DNA from: CAYPKW01 sp964411425
Lineage (GTDB): Bacteria > Pseudomonadota > Alphaproteobacteria > Dongiales > Dongiaceae
Assembly: GCA_964411425.1 (NCBI GenBank)
Contig: CAYPKW010000002.1
Span: 46,809-110,808 of the forward strand
Reading direction: 5' to 3'
Length of the DNA: 64,000 nucleotides
Below, piece after piece: positions 35,110 to 42,529 of this stretch. The translations under genes and the position numbers were made by a program. Numbering within the stretch: position 1 is the stretch's first letter; each line of letters begins with the position of its first letter. The notes beneath the pieces were generated by a model. The model was not told the origin of the DNA, did no database searches, and saw nothing but the letters and a program-made list of their open reading frames with translations.

Positions 35110-35377
35110 CCTAGTACCGACCTTCACGGATAGGCGGTACGCCTGACGGCCTGCCGCAATCGCCGGCCAGGCGCGAAGGCGCCGCCGATGCCAGCATCGG
35201 CAAGCCTTCGCAACGCCGCCGGCGGCCGCGGCAGGCCGCCCGAAGGGTCGCCGCCCGCAGGCCCCCGGTTCGTCGCCGACGCTCGCCGATGCTGGCATCG
35301 CCTTCGCGTCGGCTCCTACCGGTCATCCTGCGGGCGGCGATCATGCGTGCTACCTATCCATGAAGGTCGATACTAGG
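35110..35377. repeat. 268-bp hairpin element with 33-bp imperfect terminal inverted repeats
   Basis: Bases 35110-35142 (CCTAGTACCGACCTTCACGG...) and 35345-35377 (ending GGTCGATACTAGG) are imperfect reverse complements, 28 of 33 by my count. Internal arms continue the pairing: GCGAAGGCG with GATGCCAGCATCGGC on the left faces CGCCGATGCTGGCATC and CGCCTTCGC on the right. The element fills the whole fabF-mltG space, and the fabF stop codon (TAG, 35375-35373) lies in its right arm. It is similar in size and plan to the element at 561-835 but differs in sequence. Confidence 0.75.
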
Positions 35378-36635
35378 GCGGGCCGACGAAGATCAGGCTG
35401 GCGTTGGTGCCGCCGAAGCCGAAGGAGTTGGAGAGCGCGGCCCGCACCTTGCGTTCCTTGGCCTGCTTCGCCACCAAATCGATGTCGCAGCCGGGCGAGG
35501 GGTTGTCGAGATTGAGGGTAGGCGGGCACACACCGTCGCGGATCGCCAACATGGAGAAGATCGCCTCGACGCTGCCGGCCGCCCCCAGGAGATGGCCGAT
35601 CGCCGACTTGGTCGACGACATCGAAAGCTTGTACGCGGCCGGGCCGAACACGCGCTTTACCGCCGCCAGCTCGATCTCGTCGCCGAGCGGCGTCGAGGTA
35701 CCGTGGGCGTTGACGTAGTCGATGTCCTCCGGGCCCATCTTGGCGCGCCGCAGCGCCGCCTTCATGGCCCGATACGCGCCGTCGCCGTCCTCGGCGGGTG
35801 CCGTCATGTGGTAGGCGTCGCCGGAAAGCCCGTAGCCGACGATCTCGGCGTAGATGCGGGCGCCGCGCTTGCGCGCGTGCTCGAGGTCCTCCAGCACCAC
35901 GATGCCGGCGCCCTCGCCCATGACGAAGCCGTCGCGATCCCGGTCCCAAGGGCGCGAGGCCCGCTCCGGCGTGTCGTTGAAGCCGGTCGACAGCGCCCGG
36001 GCCGCCGCGAAGCCGGCGATCCCGATTCGGCTGATGGTCGACTCCGCGCCGCCCGCGACCATGACGTCGGCGTCGTCGAGCCCGATCAGGCGCGCCGCGT
36101 CGCCGATGGCGTGCGCGCCCGAGGAACAGGCGGTCACGACGGCGTGATTGGGTCCCTTGAAGCCGAACTTGATCGAGACGTGGCCGGAGGCGAGGTTAAT
36201 AAGGCAGGAGGGAATGAAGAACGGGCTTACTCGTCGCGGCCCGCGCTCGTGCAGGGTGACCGACGCCTCGTAGATGCCTTGCAACCCGCCGACGCCCGAG
36301 CCGATCATGACGCCGGTGCGTTCGCGGCCCTCGTCGTCCCGCGGCAGCCAGCCCGCGTCGTTCACCGCCTCGCTCGCCGCGCCCAGGGCGTAATGTATGA
36401 AGATGTCCGATTTGCGCTGGTCCTTCGGCAGGACGTAGTCGTCGGCGTTGAAATGGCCGCTGGCGGTATCCCCGCGCGGCACCTGGCCGGCGACTTTACA
36501 CGGCAAATCGGAGACGTCGAACGACTGCACGGCCCGCACGCCCGAGCCGCCGGCTATCAGTCGCCGCCATACGTTCTCGGTCCCGATACCAAGCGGCGTG
36601 ACCAGGCCCAGACCGGTGACGACGACCCGTCGCAT
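35373..36635 (-). CDS. fabF: 3-oxoacyl-ACP synthase II
   Basis: A 420-residue condensing enzyme with the complete Cys-His-His triad: VVTACSSGAHA, VNAHGTSTPLGD and KSAIGHLLGAAG. The N-terminal RRVVVTGLGLVTPLG and C-terminal SNSFGFGGTNA are typical. It elongates malonyl-ACP with acyl-ACP in fatty acid synthesis. The stop codon lies within the right arm of the hairpin element, so the element has shaped the gene's 3' end. It lies downstream of acpP (62-base gap). Confidence 0.97.
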   Translation of the reverse strand: MRRVVVTGLGLVTPLGIGTENVWRRLIAGGSGVRAVQSFDVSDLPCKVAGQVPRGDTASGHFNADDYVLPKDQRKSDIFIHYALGAASEAVNDAGWLPRDDEGRERTGVMIGSGVGGLQGIYEASVTLHERGPRRVSPFFIPSCLINLASGHVSIKFGFKGPNHAVVTACSSGAHAIGDAARLIGLDDADVMVAGGAESTISRIGIAGFAAARALSTGFNDTPERASRPWDRDRDGFVMGEGAGIVVLEDLEHARKRGARIYAEIVGYGLSGDAYHMTAPAEDGDGAYRAMKAALRRAKMGPEDIDYVNAHGTSTPLGDEIELAAVKRVFGPAAYKLSMSSTKSAIGHLLGAAGSVEAIFSMLAIRDGVCPPTLNLDNPSPGCDIDLVAKQAKERKVRAALSNSFGFGGTNASLIFVGPP

Positions 36636-36697
36636 GGCGCTGCTCTGAATCTCGCGGCGGTGAGGCCCGCGCGAACCCGACGGCGCGCCGGGCTGGT

Positions 36698-36931
36698 TCA
36701 GGCGTTGGATTCGATGAAGGCGATGGCGTCCTTCACCGTCAGGATCTTCTCGGCCGCATCGTCCGGAATCTCGCAGCCGAATTCCTCCTCGAACGCCATG
36801 ACCAGCTCGACCGTATCCAGGCTGTCGGCCCCCAGATCATCGATAAAGCTGGCGCCATCCGAGACTTTCGACTCGTCCACCCCGAGATGCTCGACGACGA
36901 TCTTCTTCACGCGCTCGGCGATGTCACTCAT
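36698..36931 (-). CDS. acpP: Acyl carrier protein
   Basis: A 77-residue acidic four-helix protein. The phosphopantetheine site Ser lies in [19 protein letters not shown]. The ATG at 36931 begins [10 protein letters not shown] as in the family; a TTG three codons earlier is less likely. It carries acyl chains for the flanking FabF and FabG. Gaps of 62 and 149 bases separate it from fabF and fabG; the larger may hold a dedicated promoter. Confidence 0.98.
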   Translation of the reverse strand: MSDIAERVKKIVVEHLGVDESKVSDGASFIDDLGADSLDTVELVMAFEEEFGCEIPDDAAEKILTVKDAIAFIESNA

Positions 36932-37080
36932 GGTGCGCAACCCTCAACCGCGACAACAGAGACGAATAAGGTTCACCACTAGCGCCGGTGTTGGCAATCC
37001 CACTCTCCAGCCGGCGCGACCCGAATTCGGGCGTCCCTTAACACAGCCGCTTCCCTTTGGCCAGCGCTTCCCCGGCGACC

Positions 37081-37818
37081 TCATATCATGGCCATTCCGC
37101 CGTTGACATGCAAGGTCTGCCCGGTCACGTACCCGGCCTCGACACTGGCGAGAAAGACGACGCAGGCCGACACGTCCTCGGGGGTACCCAGCCGCCCGGC
37201 CGGAATCGCCGCGTTCAACTTGTCGCGCTGCTCGGGGCCCAGCGCCTCGGTCATCGCCGTCGCTATGAAGCCCGGCGCGACGCAGTTCACCGTGATGCCG
37301 CGCGAGGCCACCTCCGCCGCCAGCGCCTTGGACATGCCGATCATGCCCGCCTTCGAAGCCGCATAATTGGCCTGGCCCGGATTGCCGGTGACGCCGACGA
37401 TCGACGAAATCCCGATGATGCGGCCCCAGCGGCGCTTCATCATGCCGCGCAGAGAGGCACGGGCCAGGCGAAAACCGGCGGTGAGGTTGACGTCGAGAAC
37501 CATCTGCCAGTCTTCGTCCTTCATGCGCACCGCCAGCATGTCGCGGGTAAGCCCGGCGTTGTTGACCAGAATGTCGATCTGACCCATGGCCGCCTCGGCG
37601 TCGCGCGCCAGGCGCTCGACCGCGGCGGCCTCCGCCAAGTTGGCCGGCAACACGTGACAGCGGCCGCCCAATGCCTGGGCGAGCGCGGCGAGCGCCGTCT
37701 CGCGCGTGCCCGAGAGGGCCACCGTAGCGCCCGCTGCGTGCAACGCTCGCGCGATCGCCGCCCCGATGGCGCCCGAGGCACCGGTGACAAGCGCCCGTTT
37801 GCCCGTCAGATCGAACAT
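37081..37818 (-). CDS. fabG: 3-oxoacyl-ACP reductase
   Basis: A 245-residue SDR with TGASGAIG, NNAGLTRD, and catalytic Ser-Tyr-Lys in ISSIVGVTGNPGQANYAASKAG; the NPGQANYxASKAG stretch is characteristic of FabG. It uses NADPH to reduce 3-oxoacyl-ACP. Two adjacent ATG codons exist; 37818 gives the better distance from GAGG. It starts 17 bases after the fabD stop. Confidence 0.97.
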   Translation of the reverse strand: MFDLTGKRALVTGASGAIGAAIARALHAAGATVALSGTRETALAALAQALGGRCHVLPANLAEAAAVERLARDAEAAMGQIDILVNNAGLTRDMLAVRMKDEDWQMVLDVNLTAGFRLARASLRGMMKRRWGRIIGISSIVGVTGNPGQANYAASKAGMIGMSKALAAEVASRGITVNCVAPGFIATAMTEALGPEQRDKLNAAIPAGRLGTPEDVSACVVFLASVEAGYVTGQTLHVNGGMAMI

Positions 37819-37834
37819 CATTCGCCTCATCCGT

Positions 37835-38785
37835 CTACAGCAGCTTCAGAACCGCCTCGAGCTCGGCCGGCTCGCCGGCGGCAAGCGCTTCGAGGTCGCG
37901 GTCGATGCGTCGGACCAGGCCGGTCAGCACCTTGCCGGCGCCGAGCTCGACGATGCGCGTGACGCCCTTCTCCTTCAGGTAGAGCACGCTCTCGCGCCAA
38001 CGCACCCTGGCGGTCACCTGCTCAATCAGCAAGCGGCGAATGGTTTCCGGGTTGGCGACCTCGCGCGCGGTCACGTTGGCGACCAGCGGGATTCCCGGCG
38101 GCGCCATCGGCGCGGCGGCAAGCACTTCGGCCATCTCCTCGGCGGCGGGCGCCATCAGGGCGCAATGAAACGGCGCGCTCACCGGCAGCAAGACGCCGCG
38201 ACTGCCGCGCCCGGCGGCAATGGCGATCGCCCGCTCGACCGCGGCGCGCGTGCCGCTGACGACCACCTGGCTCGGCGAGTTGTCGTTGGCGACGGCGCAC
38301 ACCGCCTCGCCGCCCACCTCCTCGGCGGCGGCGGCGGCGACCGCCTCGCCGCCGGCGAGATCGAGGCCGAGAAGGGCGGCCATCGCCCCCTCGCCCGGGG
38401 GCACGGCCCGCTGCATGGCCTGGCCGCGCCGCTTCAGCAGGCGCGCCGCGTCGGCGACGGCGAAGGCGCCGGCCGCGGCAAGGGCCGAATACTCGCCCAG
38501 CGAGTGGCCCGCGACGTACGCCCCCTTCGCCGCCAGCTTGAAACCACCCTCGCCTTCGATCGCCCGCGCCGCCGCCAGGCTCGCCGCCATCAGGGCCGGC
38601 TGCGCGTTTTCGGTCAGCGTGAGCTCGGAATCAGGTCCCTCGAACATGAGCCGCGTCAGGCGCTGCTTGAGGGCCTCGTCCACCTCCTCGAACACCGCGC
38701 GCGCGGCAGGAAAGGCTTCCGCCAGCGCGCGCCCCATGCCGACGGCCTGCGAGCCCTGGCCGGGAAACACGAAGGCGGTGGGCAT
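37835..38785 (-). CDS. fabD: Malonyl-CoA-ACP transacylase
   Basis: A 316-residue acyltransferase. Its FPGQGSQ N-terminal motif, nucleophile Ser in GHSLGEYSAL, the Gln in ENAQPAL, the Arg in KRRGQAMQ and the catalytic His in SAPFHCALM are all present. It loads malonyl groups on ACP to supply FabF. GAGGGGAG precedes the ATG. It heads the leftward fab run and is divergent from the toxin-antitoxin pair. Confidence 0.97.
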   Translation of the reverse strand: MPTAFVFPGQGSQAVGMGRALAEAFPAARAVFEEVDEALKQRLTRLMFEGPDSELTLTENAQPALMAASLAAARAIEGEGGFKLAAKGAYVAGHSLGEYSALAAAGAFAVADAARLLKRRGQAMQRAVPPGEGAMAALLGLDLAGGEAVAAAAAEEVGGEAVCAVANDNSPSQVVVSGTRAAVERAIAIAAGRGSRGVLLPVSAPFHCALMAPAAEEMAEVLAAAPMAPPGIPLVANVTAREVANPETIRRLLIEQVTARVRWRESVLYLKEKGVTRIVELGAGKVLTGLVRRIDRDLEALAAGEPAELEAVLKLL

Positions 38786-38894
38786 GATGGCTCCCCTCGC
38801 GGCTCATTGCGGGCGCTTTCCGAAGGCGCGCATTGATGGCGCGGGGCGTCCCGCTGTCAAGCACAGGCGGCCATCGCACAGACGGACAGCCACC

Positions 38895-38922
38895 TTGACG
38901 GTTCGCGAATTTTCCTTACTGT
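38895..38922 (+). promoter_or_regulatory. Putative promoter of the toxin-antitoxin pair
   Basis: TTGACG (38895-38900), 16 bases, TACTGT (38917-38922), upstream of the GTG start at 38951. The -35 is near consensus. The -10 overlaps the palindrome at 38914-38926. Confidence 0.45.
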
Positions 38923-38926
38923 AAGG
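38914..38926. promoter_or_regulatory. 13-bp perfect palindrome over the -10, candidate antitoxin operator
   Basis: CCTTAC, T, GTAAGG. AT-rich dyads over the promoter are the usual autoregulatory sites of AbrB-fold antitoxins, so the downstream antitoxin is the likely binder. Confidence 0.5.
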
Positions 38927-38950
38927 ACGAAAGGAGCAGGAGACTCGCCC

Positions 38951-39175
38951 GTGATCACCAGTCGCATCACCAGCAAGGCGCAGACCACGGTCCCGAAGGA
39001 GGTCCGCAAGGCGCTCGGCGCGGGACCCGGCGACGTGCTCGCCTACGAGATCGAGGGCCGGCGCATCACCGTGAGGAAACTCCAGCCGATCGAGCGCGCG
39101 CATCTCCGGGCGCTCCAGGAGACGCTTTCGGAATGGGCTTCCCCTGCCGACGCGGAAGCCTATGACGACCTTTGA
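38951..39175 (+). CDS. AbrB/MazE-fold antitoxin
   Basis: A 74-residue protein with the SpoVT/AbrB swapped-hairpin domain at the N-terminus (SRITSKAQTTVPKEVRKALGAGPGDVLAYEI) and an acidic tail (SPADAEAYDDL) of the kind that wraps and inhibits the toxin. It starts with GTG after an AGGAG site. The 3' end overlaps the toxin gene by 14 bases. It probably represses its own promoter through the palindrome at 38914-38926. Confidence 0.88.
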   Translation: MITSRITSKAQTTVPKEVRKALGAGPGDVLAYEIEGRRITVRKLQPIERAHLRALQETLSEWASPADAEAYDDL

Positions 39176-39500
39176 GCGTTGGGCGGTGGCGATCGTGCCC
39201 TTTCCGTTCGTCGATGCGCCGATTTCCAAGCCGCGGCCGGCCCTTGTCTTGTCGCCGCGCGCATTCAATACACAGAACCGCCACACGATCCTCGCGATGA
39301 TCACTCGCGGGATCGATACGCGCTGGTCGAGCGACGTCGTGATCCAACGGTATCGCGAGGCCGGGCTTCCACTACCCTCGGTGGTGAGGTGGAAGCTGTT
39401 CACACTCGACAACCGTTTGTTCTTGCGAGCCATCGGGCTCCTCGCGCCGATCGACCGCCGGGCCTGCGCCACGGCCCTGAAGCGCATTCTTGCAGGCTGA
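39162..39500 (+). CDS. PemK/MazF-type toxin
   Basis: A 112-residue protein with the PemK/MazF beta barrel. It carries the usual early PFPF and KPRPALVLS strands with the conserved Arg and a late AMIT segment with the catalytic Thr. MazF-like toxins are ribosome-independent RNases. The gene overlaps the antitoxin gene, so translation is coupled. The pair sits in the divergent space between fabD and rpsF, two essential operons, which suggests acquisition by transfer. Confidence 0.85.
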   Translation: MTTFERWAVAIVPFPFVDAPISKPRPALVLSPRAFNTQNRHTILAMITRGIDTRWSSDVVIQRYREAGLPLPSVVRWKLFTLDNRLFLRAIGLLAPIDRRACATALKRILAG

Positions 39501-39557
39501 GGAAATCGGCGCCGGCCTGCCGGGCCGGGGTCCCTCGCTGCGCTCGGGACGACACCC

Positions 39558-39585
39558 TTGCCGGGTCGGTGGATTTGTGTATAGT
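39558..39585 (+). promoter_or_regulatory. Putative promoter of the rpsF-rpsR-rplI operon
   Basis: TTGCCG (39558-39563), 16 bases, TATAGT (39580-39585), 135 bases before the rpsF start. The leader is long enough for S6:S18 autoregulatory structure, but I did not identify the known S6 motif. The remainder of 39501-39719 holds only a small hairpin (GTCCC/GGGAC, near 39529-39550). Confidence 0.5.
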
Positions 39586-39719
39586 GCGCCGCCTCGTGAA
39601 AACTCCTTGCCGGCGCCGACATCGACGGGGCCGGCTTGGTCCGGGCGGCCGATAGCGGATGCGAGATCGAGCGACATCCCCGGCGCCGGACAGCGGACAG
39701 CCAGAAGGAGCCGAAATCG

Positions 39720-40160
39720 ATGTTGCTCTACGAGAACGTCTTCATTGCGCGCCAGGACATCTCCTCCACCCAGGTGGAGGCGCTGGCGGACGGTTTTTCC
39801 AGCATTCTCGCCGAGCACGGCGGCAAGGTCGCCAAGCGGGAGATGTGGGGCCTGAAGAACCTGGCCTTTCGGGTGAAGAAGAACCGCAAGGGACACTTCG
39901 TCCTGTTCAATATCGATGCGCCGCCGGCGGCCGTGACCGAAATGGAGCGCAACATGCGCATCAACGAGGATGTGCTGCGCTACCTCACGGTCAGAGTCGA
40001 GGAACTGGAAGAGGGGCCGTCCGCCATGCTGGTGAGCCGCCATCGCGACCGAGAAGGGGGACGCGGACGCGACCGGGACGACCGGCCGCGGCGCGAGCGT
40101 GAGCGCGCCCCCGACGCCGGCCCGGAGGTCGTTGCCGTGCCCGCACAGGAGACCGCGTGA
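39720..40160 (+). CDS. rpsF: 30S ribosomal protein bS6
   Basis: A 146-residue S6 protein. The core ([51 protein letters not shown]) occupies the first 100 residues. The C-terminal tail of about 45 residues is Arg/Asp-rich ([16 protein letters not shown]), as in many alphaproteobacterial S6 proteins. It binds bS18 in the platform of the small subunit. A GGAG site precedes the ATG. The stop overlaps the rpsR start. Confidence 0.97.
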   Translation: MLLYENVFIARQDISSTQVEALADGFSSILAEHGGKVAKREMWGLKNLAFRVKKNRKGHFVLFNIDAPPAAVTEMERNMRINEDVLRYLTVRVEELEEGPSAMLVSRHRDREGGRGRDRDDRPRRERERAPDAGPEVVAVPAQETA

Positions 40161-40420
40161 TGGAAACCACCGCCTCCGGCGCGGGCCGGTCGCCTGGCCG
40201 CCGCCCGTTCTTTCGCCGCCGCAAGACCTGCCCGTTTACCGGGACGCATGCGCCGAAGATCGACTACAAGGACGTGAAGCTGTTGCAACGCTTCCTGTCC
40301 GAGCGCGGCAAGATGGTGCCGAGCCGCATCACGGCCGTGTCGGCCAAGAAGCAGCGGCTGCTGTCCCAGGCCATCAAGCGGGCGCGCTTCCTCGCTCTGC
40401 TGCCCTACGCGATCAAGTAG
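40160..40420 (+). CDS. rpsR: 30S ribosomal protein bS18
   Basis: An 86-residue basic protein with [15 protein letters not shown] and [33 protein letters not shown], the standard S18 core. One Cys (CPFTG) remains of the zinc-type pattern. The ATG overlaps the rpsF stop (TGATG); a GTG one codon earlier also exists. Confidence 0.97.
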   Translation: METTASGAGRSPGRRPFFRRRKTCPFTGTHAPKIDYKDVKLLQRFLSERGKMVPSRITAVSAKKQRLLSQAIKRARFLALLPYAIK

Positions 40421-40430
40421 GAGACCCGCC

Positions 40431-41009
40431 ATGCAAGTCATCCTGCTCGAGCGCATCGAAAAGCTCGGCCAGATGGGCGACGTGGTGAAGGTGAAGCCCG
40501 GCTTCGCGCGCAACTACCTGCTGCCGCAGAAGAAGGCGCTCAGGGCCACCGAGGTCAATATGGCGCGCTTCGCCGAACAGCGCGCCCAGCTCGAGGCCGC
40601 CAACCTGCAGCGCCGCCAGGAGGCCGAGGCGATTTCCGGCAAGGTGGACGGCATCGCCGTCGTCCTCATCCGCCAGGCTGGCGAGACCGGCCAGCTGTAC
40701 GGCTCGGTCAGCCCGCGCGACATCGCCGAGGCGGTGACGGCGGCGGGCGTTACCATCCAGCGCCGCCAGGTGATGATGGATCGCCCGATCAAGCAGCTCG
40801 GCCTCAACACGGTGCGCGTCGCGCTCCATCCCGAGGTGATTGTGACGATCACCGCCAACATCGCCAAGTCCGAGGAAGAGGCCGCGCAGCAACAAAAATC
40901 CGGCGGCTACGTCGCGCGCGCCGAGGCGCCGGCCCCGACGCTGGAAGAAATACTGGCCGAAGCGGACGCCAAGGCCGGCGAGGAAGCGGAGACGCCGCCG
41001 GCCGCCTGA
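40431..41009 (+). CDS. rplI: 50S ribosomal protein bL9
   Basis: A 192-residue protein with the conserved L9 N-domain ([36 protein letters not shown]), the long connecting helix and the RNA-binding C-domain ([16 protein letters not shown]). A tail of about 35 acidic, alanine-rich residues extends beyond the E. coli length, common in alphaproteobacteria. It follows rpsR by 10 bases. Confidence 0.97.
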   Translation: MQVILLERIEKLGQMGDVVKVKPGFARNYLLPQKKALRATEVNMARFAEQRAQLEAANLQRRQEAEAISGKVDGIAVVLIRQAGETGQLYGSVSPRDIAEAVTAAGVTIQRRQVMMDRPIKQLGLNTVRVALHPEVIVTITANIAKSEEEAAQQQKSGGYVARAEAPAPTLEEILAEADAKAGEEAETPPAA

Positions 41010-41040
41010 TTTCCGCGTGCCCGGAGGCGCGCCCCGGACC

Positions 41041-42267
41041 ATGTTGGCATCCCATCTTCTGCGCCGGCTGATCTCGGAAGGGCGGCTTACCGTCATCGAT
41101 GCCGCGGGCCGCTCGCACGAGTTCGGCGGCGACGGCCAGCACTTCGCCATCCGCCTGCACGACCGAACCCTCGATCGCCGCCTGCTCACGAACCCGAGGT
41201 TGGCGATCGGCGAAGGCTACATGGAGGGCGGGCTCACCATCGAGGACGGAGGAAGCCTGTACGACTTCCTCGAGTTCGCCGCGCGCAACCTGGCCGCCTA
41301 CGAGCGCCGTCCGGCGCAGCGGCTGCAGAACTCGCTGGCGAGTCTGTTGCGATTCGTGCACGCGCACAATCCGGTGCCGCGCGCCAGGCGCAACGCGGCG
41401 CATCACTACGACCTGTCGGATGCCCTCTACGACCTTTTCCTCGACCGGGACCGCCAATACTCCTGCGCCTACTTCACCACCGACAACGACAGCCTGGAAG
41501 CGGCGCAGGACAACAAGAAGCTGCACATCGCCGCCAAGCTGCTGCTGGCGCCGGGCCAGAAGGTGCTCGACATCGGCAGCGGCTGGGGCGGACTGGCGCT
41601 CTATCTGGCACGGCTCGCCGGCGTGGACGTGACCGGGGTCACGCTGTCGGATCACCAGCACGCCGTGTCCCTGATGCGCGCCAAGGAGGCGGGGCTGGCC
41701 GACCGCGTGCGGTTCCGCCTCAACGACTACCGCGAGGAAAACGGGCGTTACGACCGCATCGTCTCGGTCGGCATGTTCGAGCATGTCGGCGCCGGCCATT
41801 ACCGCGAGTTTTTCGACAAGGTACGCGACCTGCTGACCGAGAACGGGATCATGCTGCTGCACTCGATCGGACGCATAGACCCGCCCGGCGTCACCAACCC
41901 TTGGCTGCGCAAGTATATCTTTCCGGGCGGCTACACGCCGGCGCTGTCCGAGGTGTTCACCGCCGTCGAGGGCGCCGGGCTGTGGGTCACGGACGTGGAA
42001 ATCCTGCGCCTGCACTACGCCAAGACGCTCCGCGAGTGGCGCCGGCGCTTCGAGGCCAACCGCAGCAGAATCCGCGAGCTGTATGACGAGCGCTTCTGCC
42101 GCATGTGGGAGTTCTATCTGGCCGGCAGCGAGGTCGCGTTCCTGCATCTGGGCCAGATGGTTTTCCAGATGCAACTCGCGCGCCGGCAGGACACGGTGCC
42201 GCTTACCCGCGACTACATCGGCGATTACGAGCGCGAGCACGCGGTCCGCGCGACGCTCGCCGCCTGA
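41041..42267 (+). CDS. cfa: Cyclopropane-fatty-acyl-phospholipid synthase family methyltransferase
   Basis: A 408-residue SAM-dependent methyltransferase. The N-terminal lipid-binding part is followed by HYDLSDALYDLFLD, YSCAYF, the SAM motif VLDIGSGWGGLALYLAR and the active-site GMFEHVGAGHYREFF. It adds a methylene bridge to unsaturated acyl chains in membrane phospholipids, usually in stationary phase or stress. The ATG at 41041 matches the family start; a GTG at 41017 is an alternative. It follows rplI and precedes the REPIN-like element. Confidence 0.93.
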   Translation: MLASHLLRRLISEGRLTVIDAAGRSHEFGGDGQHFAIRLHDRTLDRRLLTNPRLAIGEGYMEGGLTIEDGGSLYDFLEFAARNLAAYERRPAQRLQNSLASLLRFVHAHNPVPRARRNAAHHYDLSDALYDLFLDRDRQYSCAYFTTDNDSLEAAQDNKKLHIAAKLLLAPGQKVLDIGSGWGGLALYLARLAGVDVTGVTLSDHQHAVSLMRAKEAGLADRVRFRLNDYREENGRYDRIVSVGMFEHVGAGHYREFFDKVRDLLTENGIMLLHSIGRIDPPGVTNPWLRKYIFPGGYTPALSEVFTAVEGAGLWVTDVEILRLHYAKTLREWRRRFEANRSRIRELYDERFCRMWEFYLAGSEVAFLHLGQMVFQMQLARRQDTVPLTRDYIGDYEREHAVRATLAA

Positions 42268-42313
42268 CGGCGGCGAAACTTACTCCCAGGGCAATTGCAT
42301 TTGACTGCGTCGG

Positions 42314-42425
42314 CTTTCCTCCTCTTTCGAGACGCGCCCTCTCGGGCGCTCCTCAAGATGAGGAAAGCCAACAACGAGCCTCATGGTGAGGAGGCCGCGA
42401 CAGCGGCCGTCTCGAACCATGAGGC
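42314..42425. repeat. REPIN-like pair of imperfect palindromes, copy B
   Basis: Palindrome 1 (42314-42367) has outer arms CTTTCCTC/GAGGAAAG and inner GCGCCC/GGGCGC. Palindrome 2 (42378-42425) has GCCTCATGGT/ACCATGAGGC and GGCCGC/GCGGCC. TTCGAGACG occurs at 42326-42334 and on the opposite strand at 42408-42416, as in copy A at 12825-12939. It lies between cfa and dnaB. The rest of the 42268-42529 gap shows only a -10-like TATAGT at 42494-42499 without a clear -35. Confidence 0.75.
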
Positions 42426-42529
42426 CGCAATCCGCCAAATGCGATTCCCCTGTACTTACTCCCACTATTCACCTTTCCCACCGACGAATCGCTTATAGTG
42501 CGCGGCCGCATTCTGGTACGGTCGCGCAG

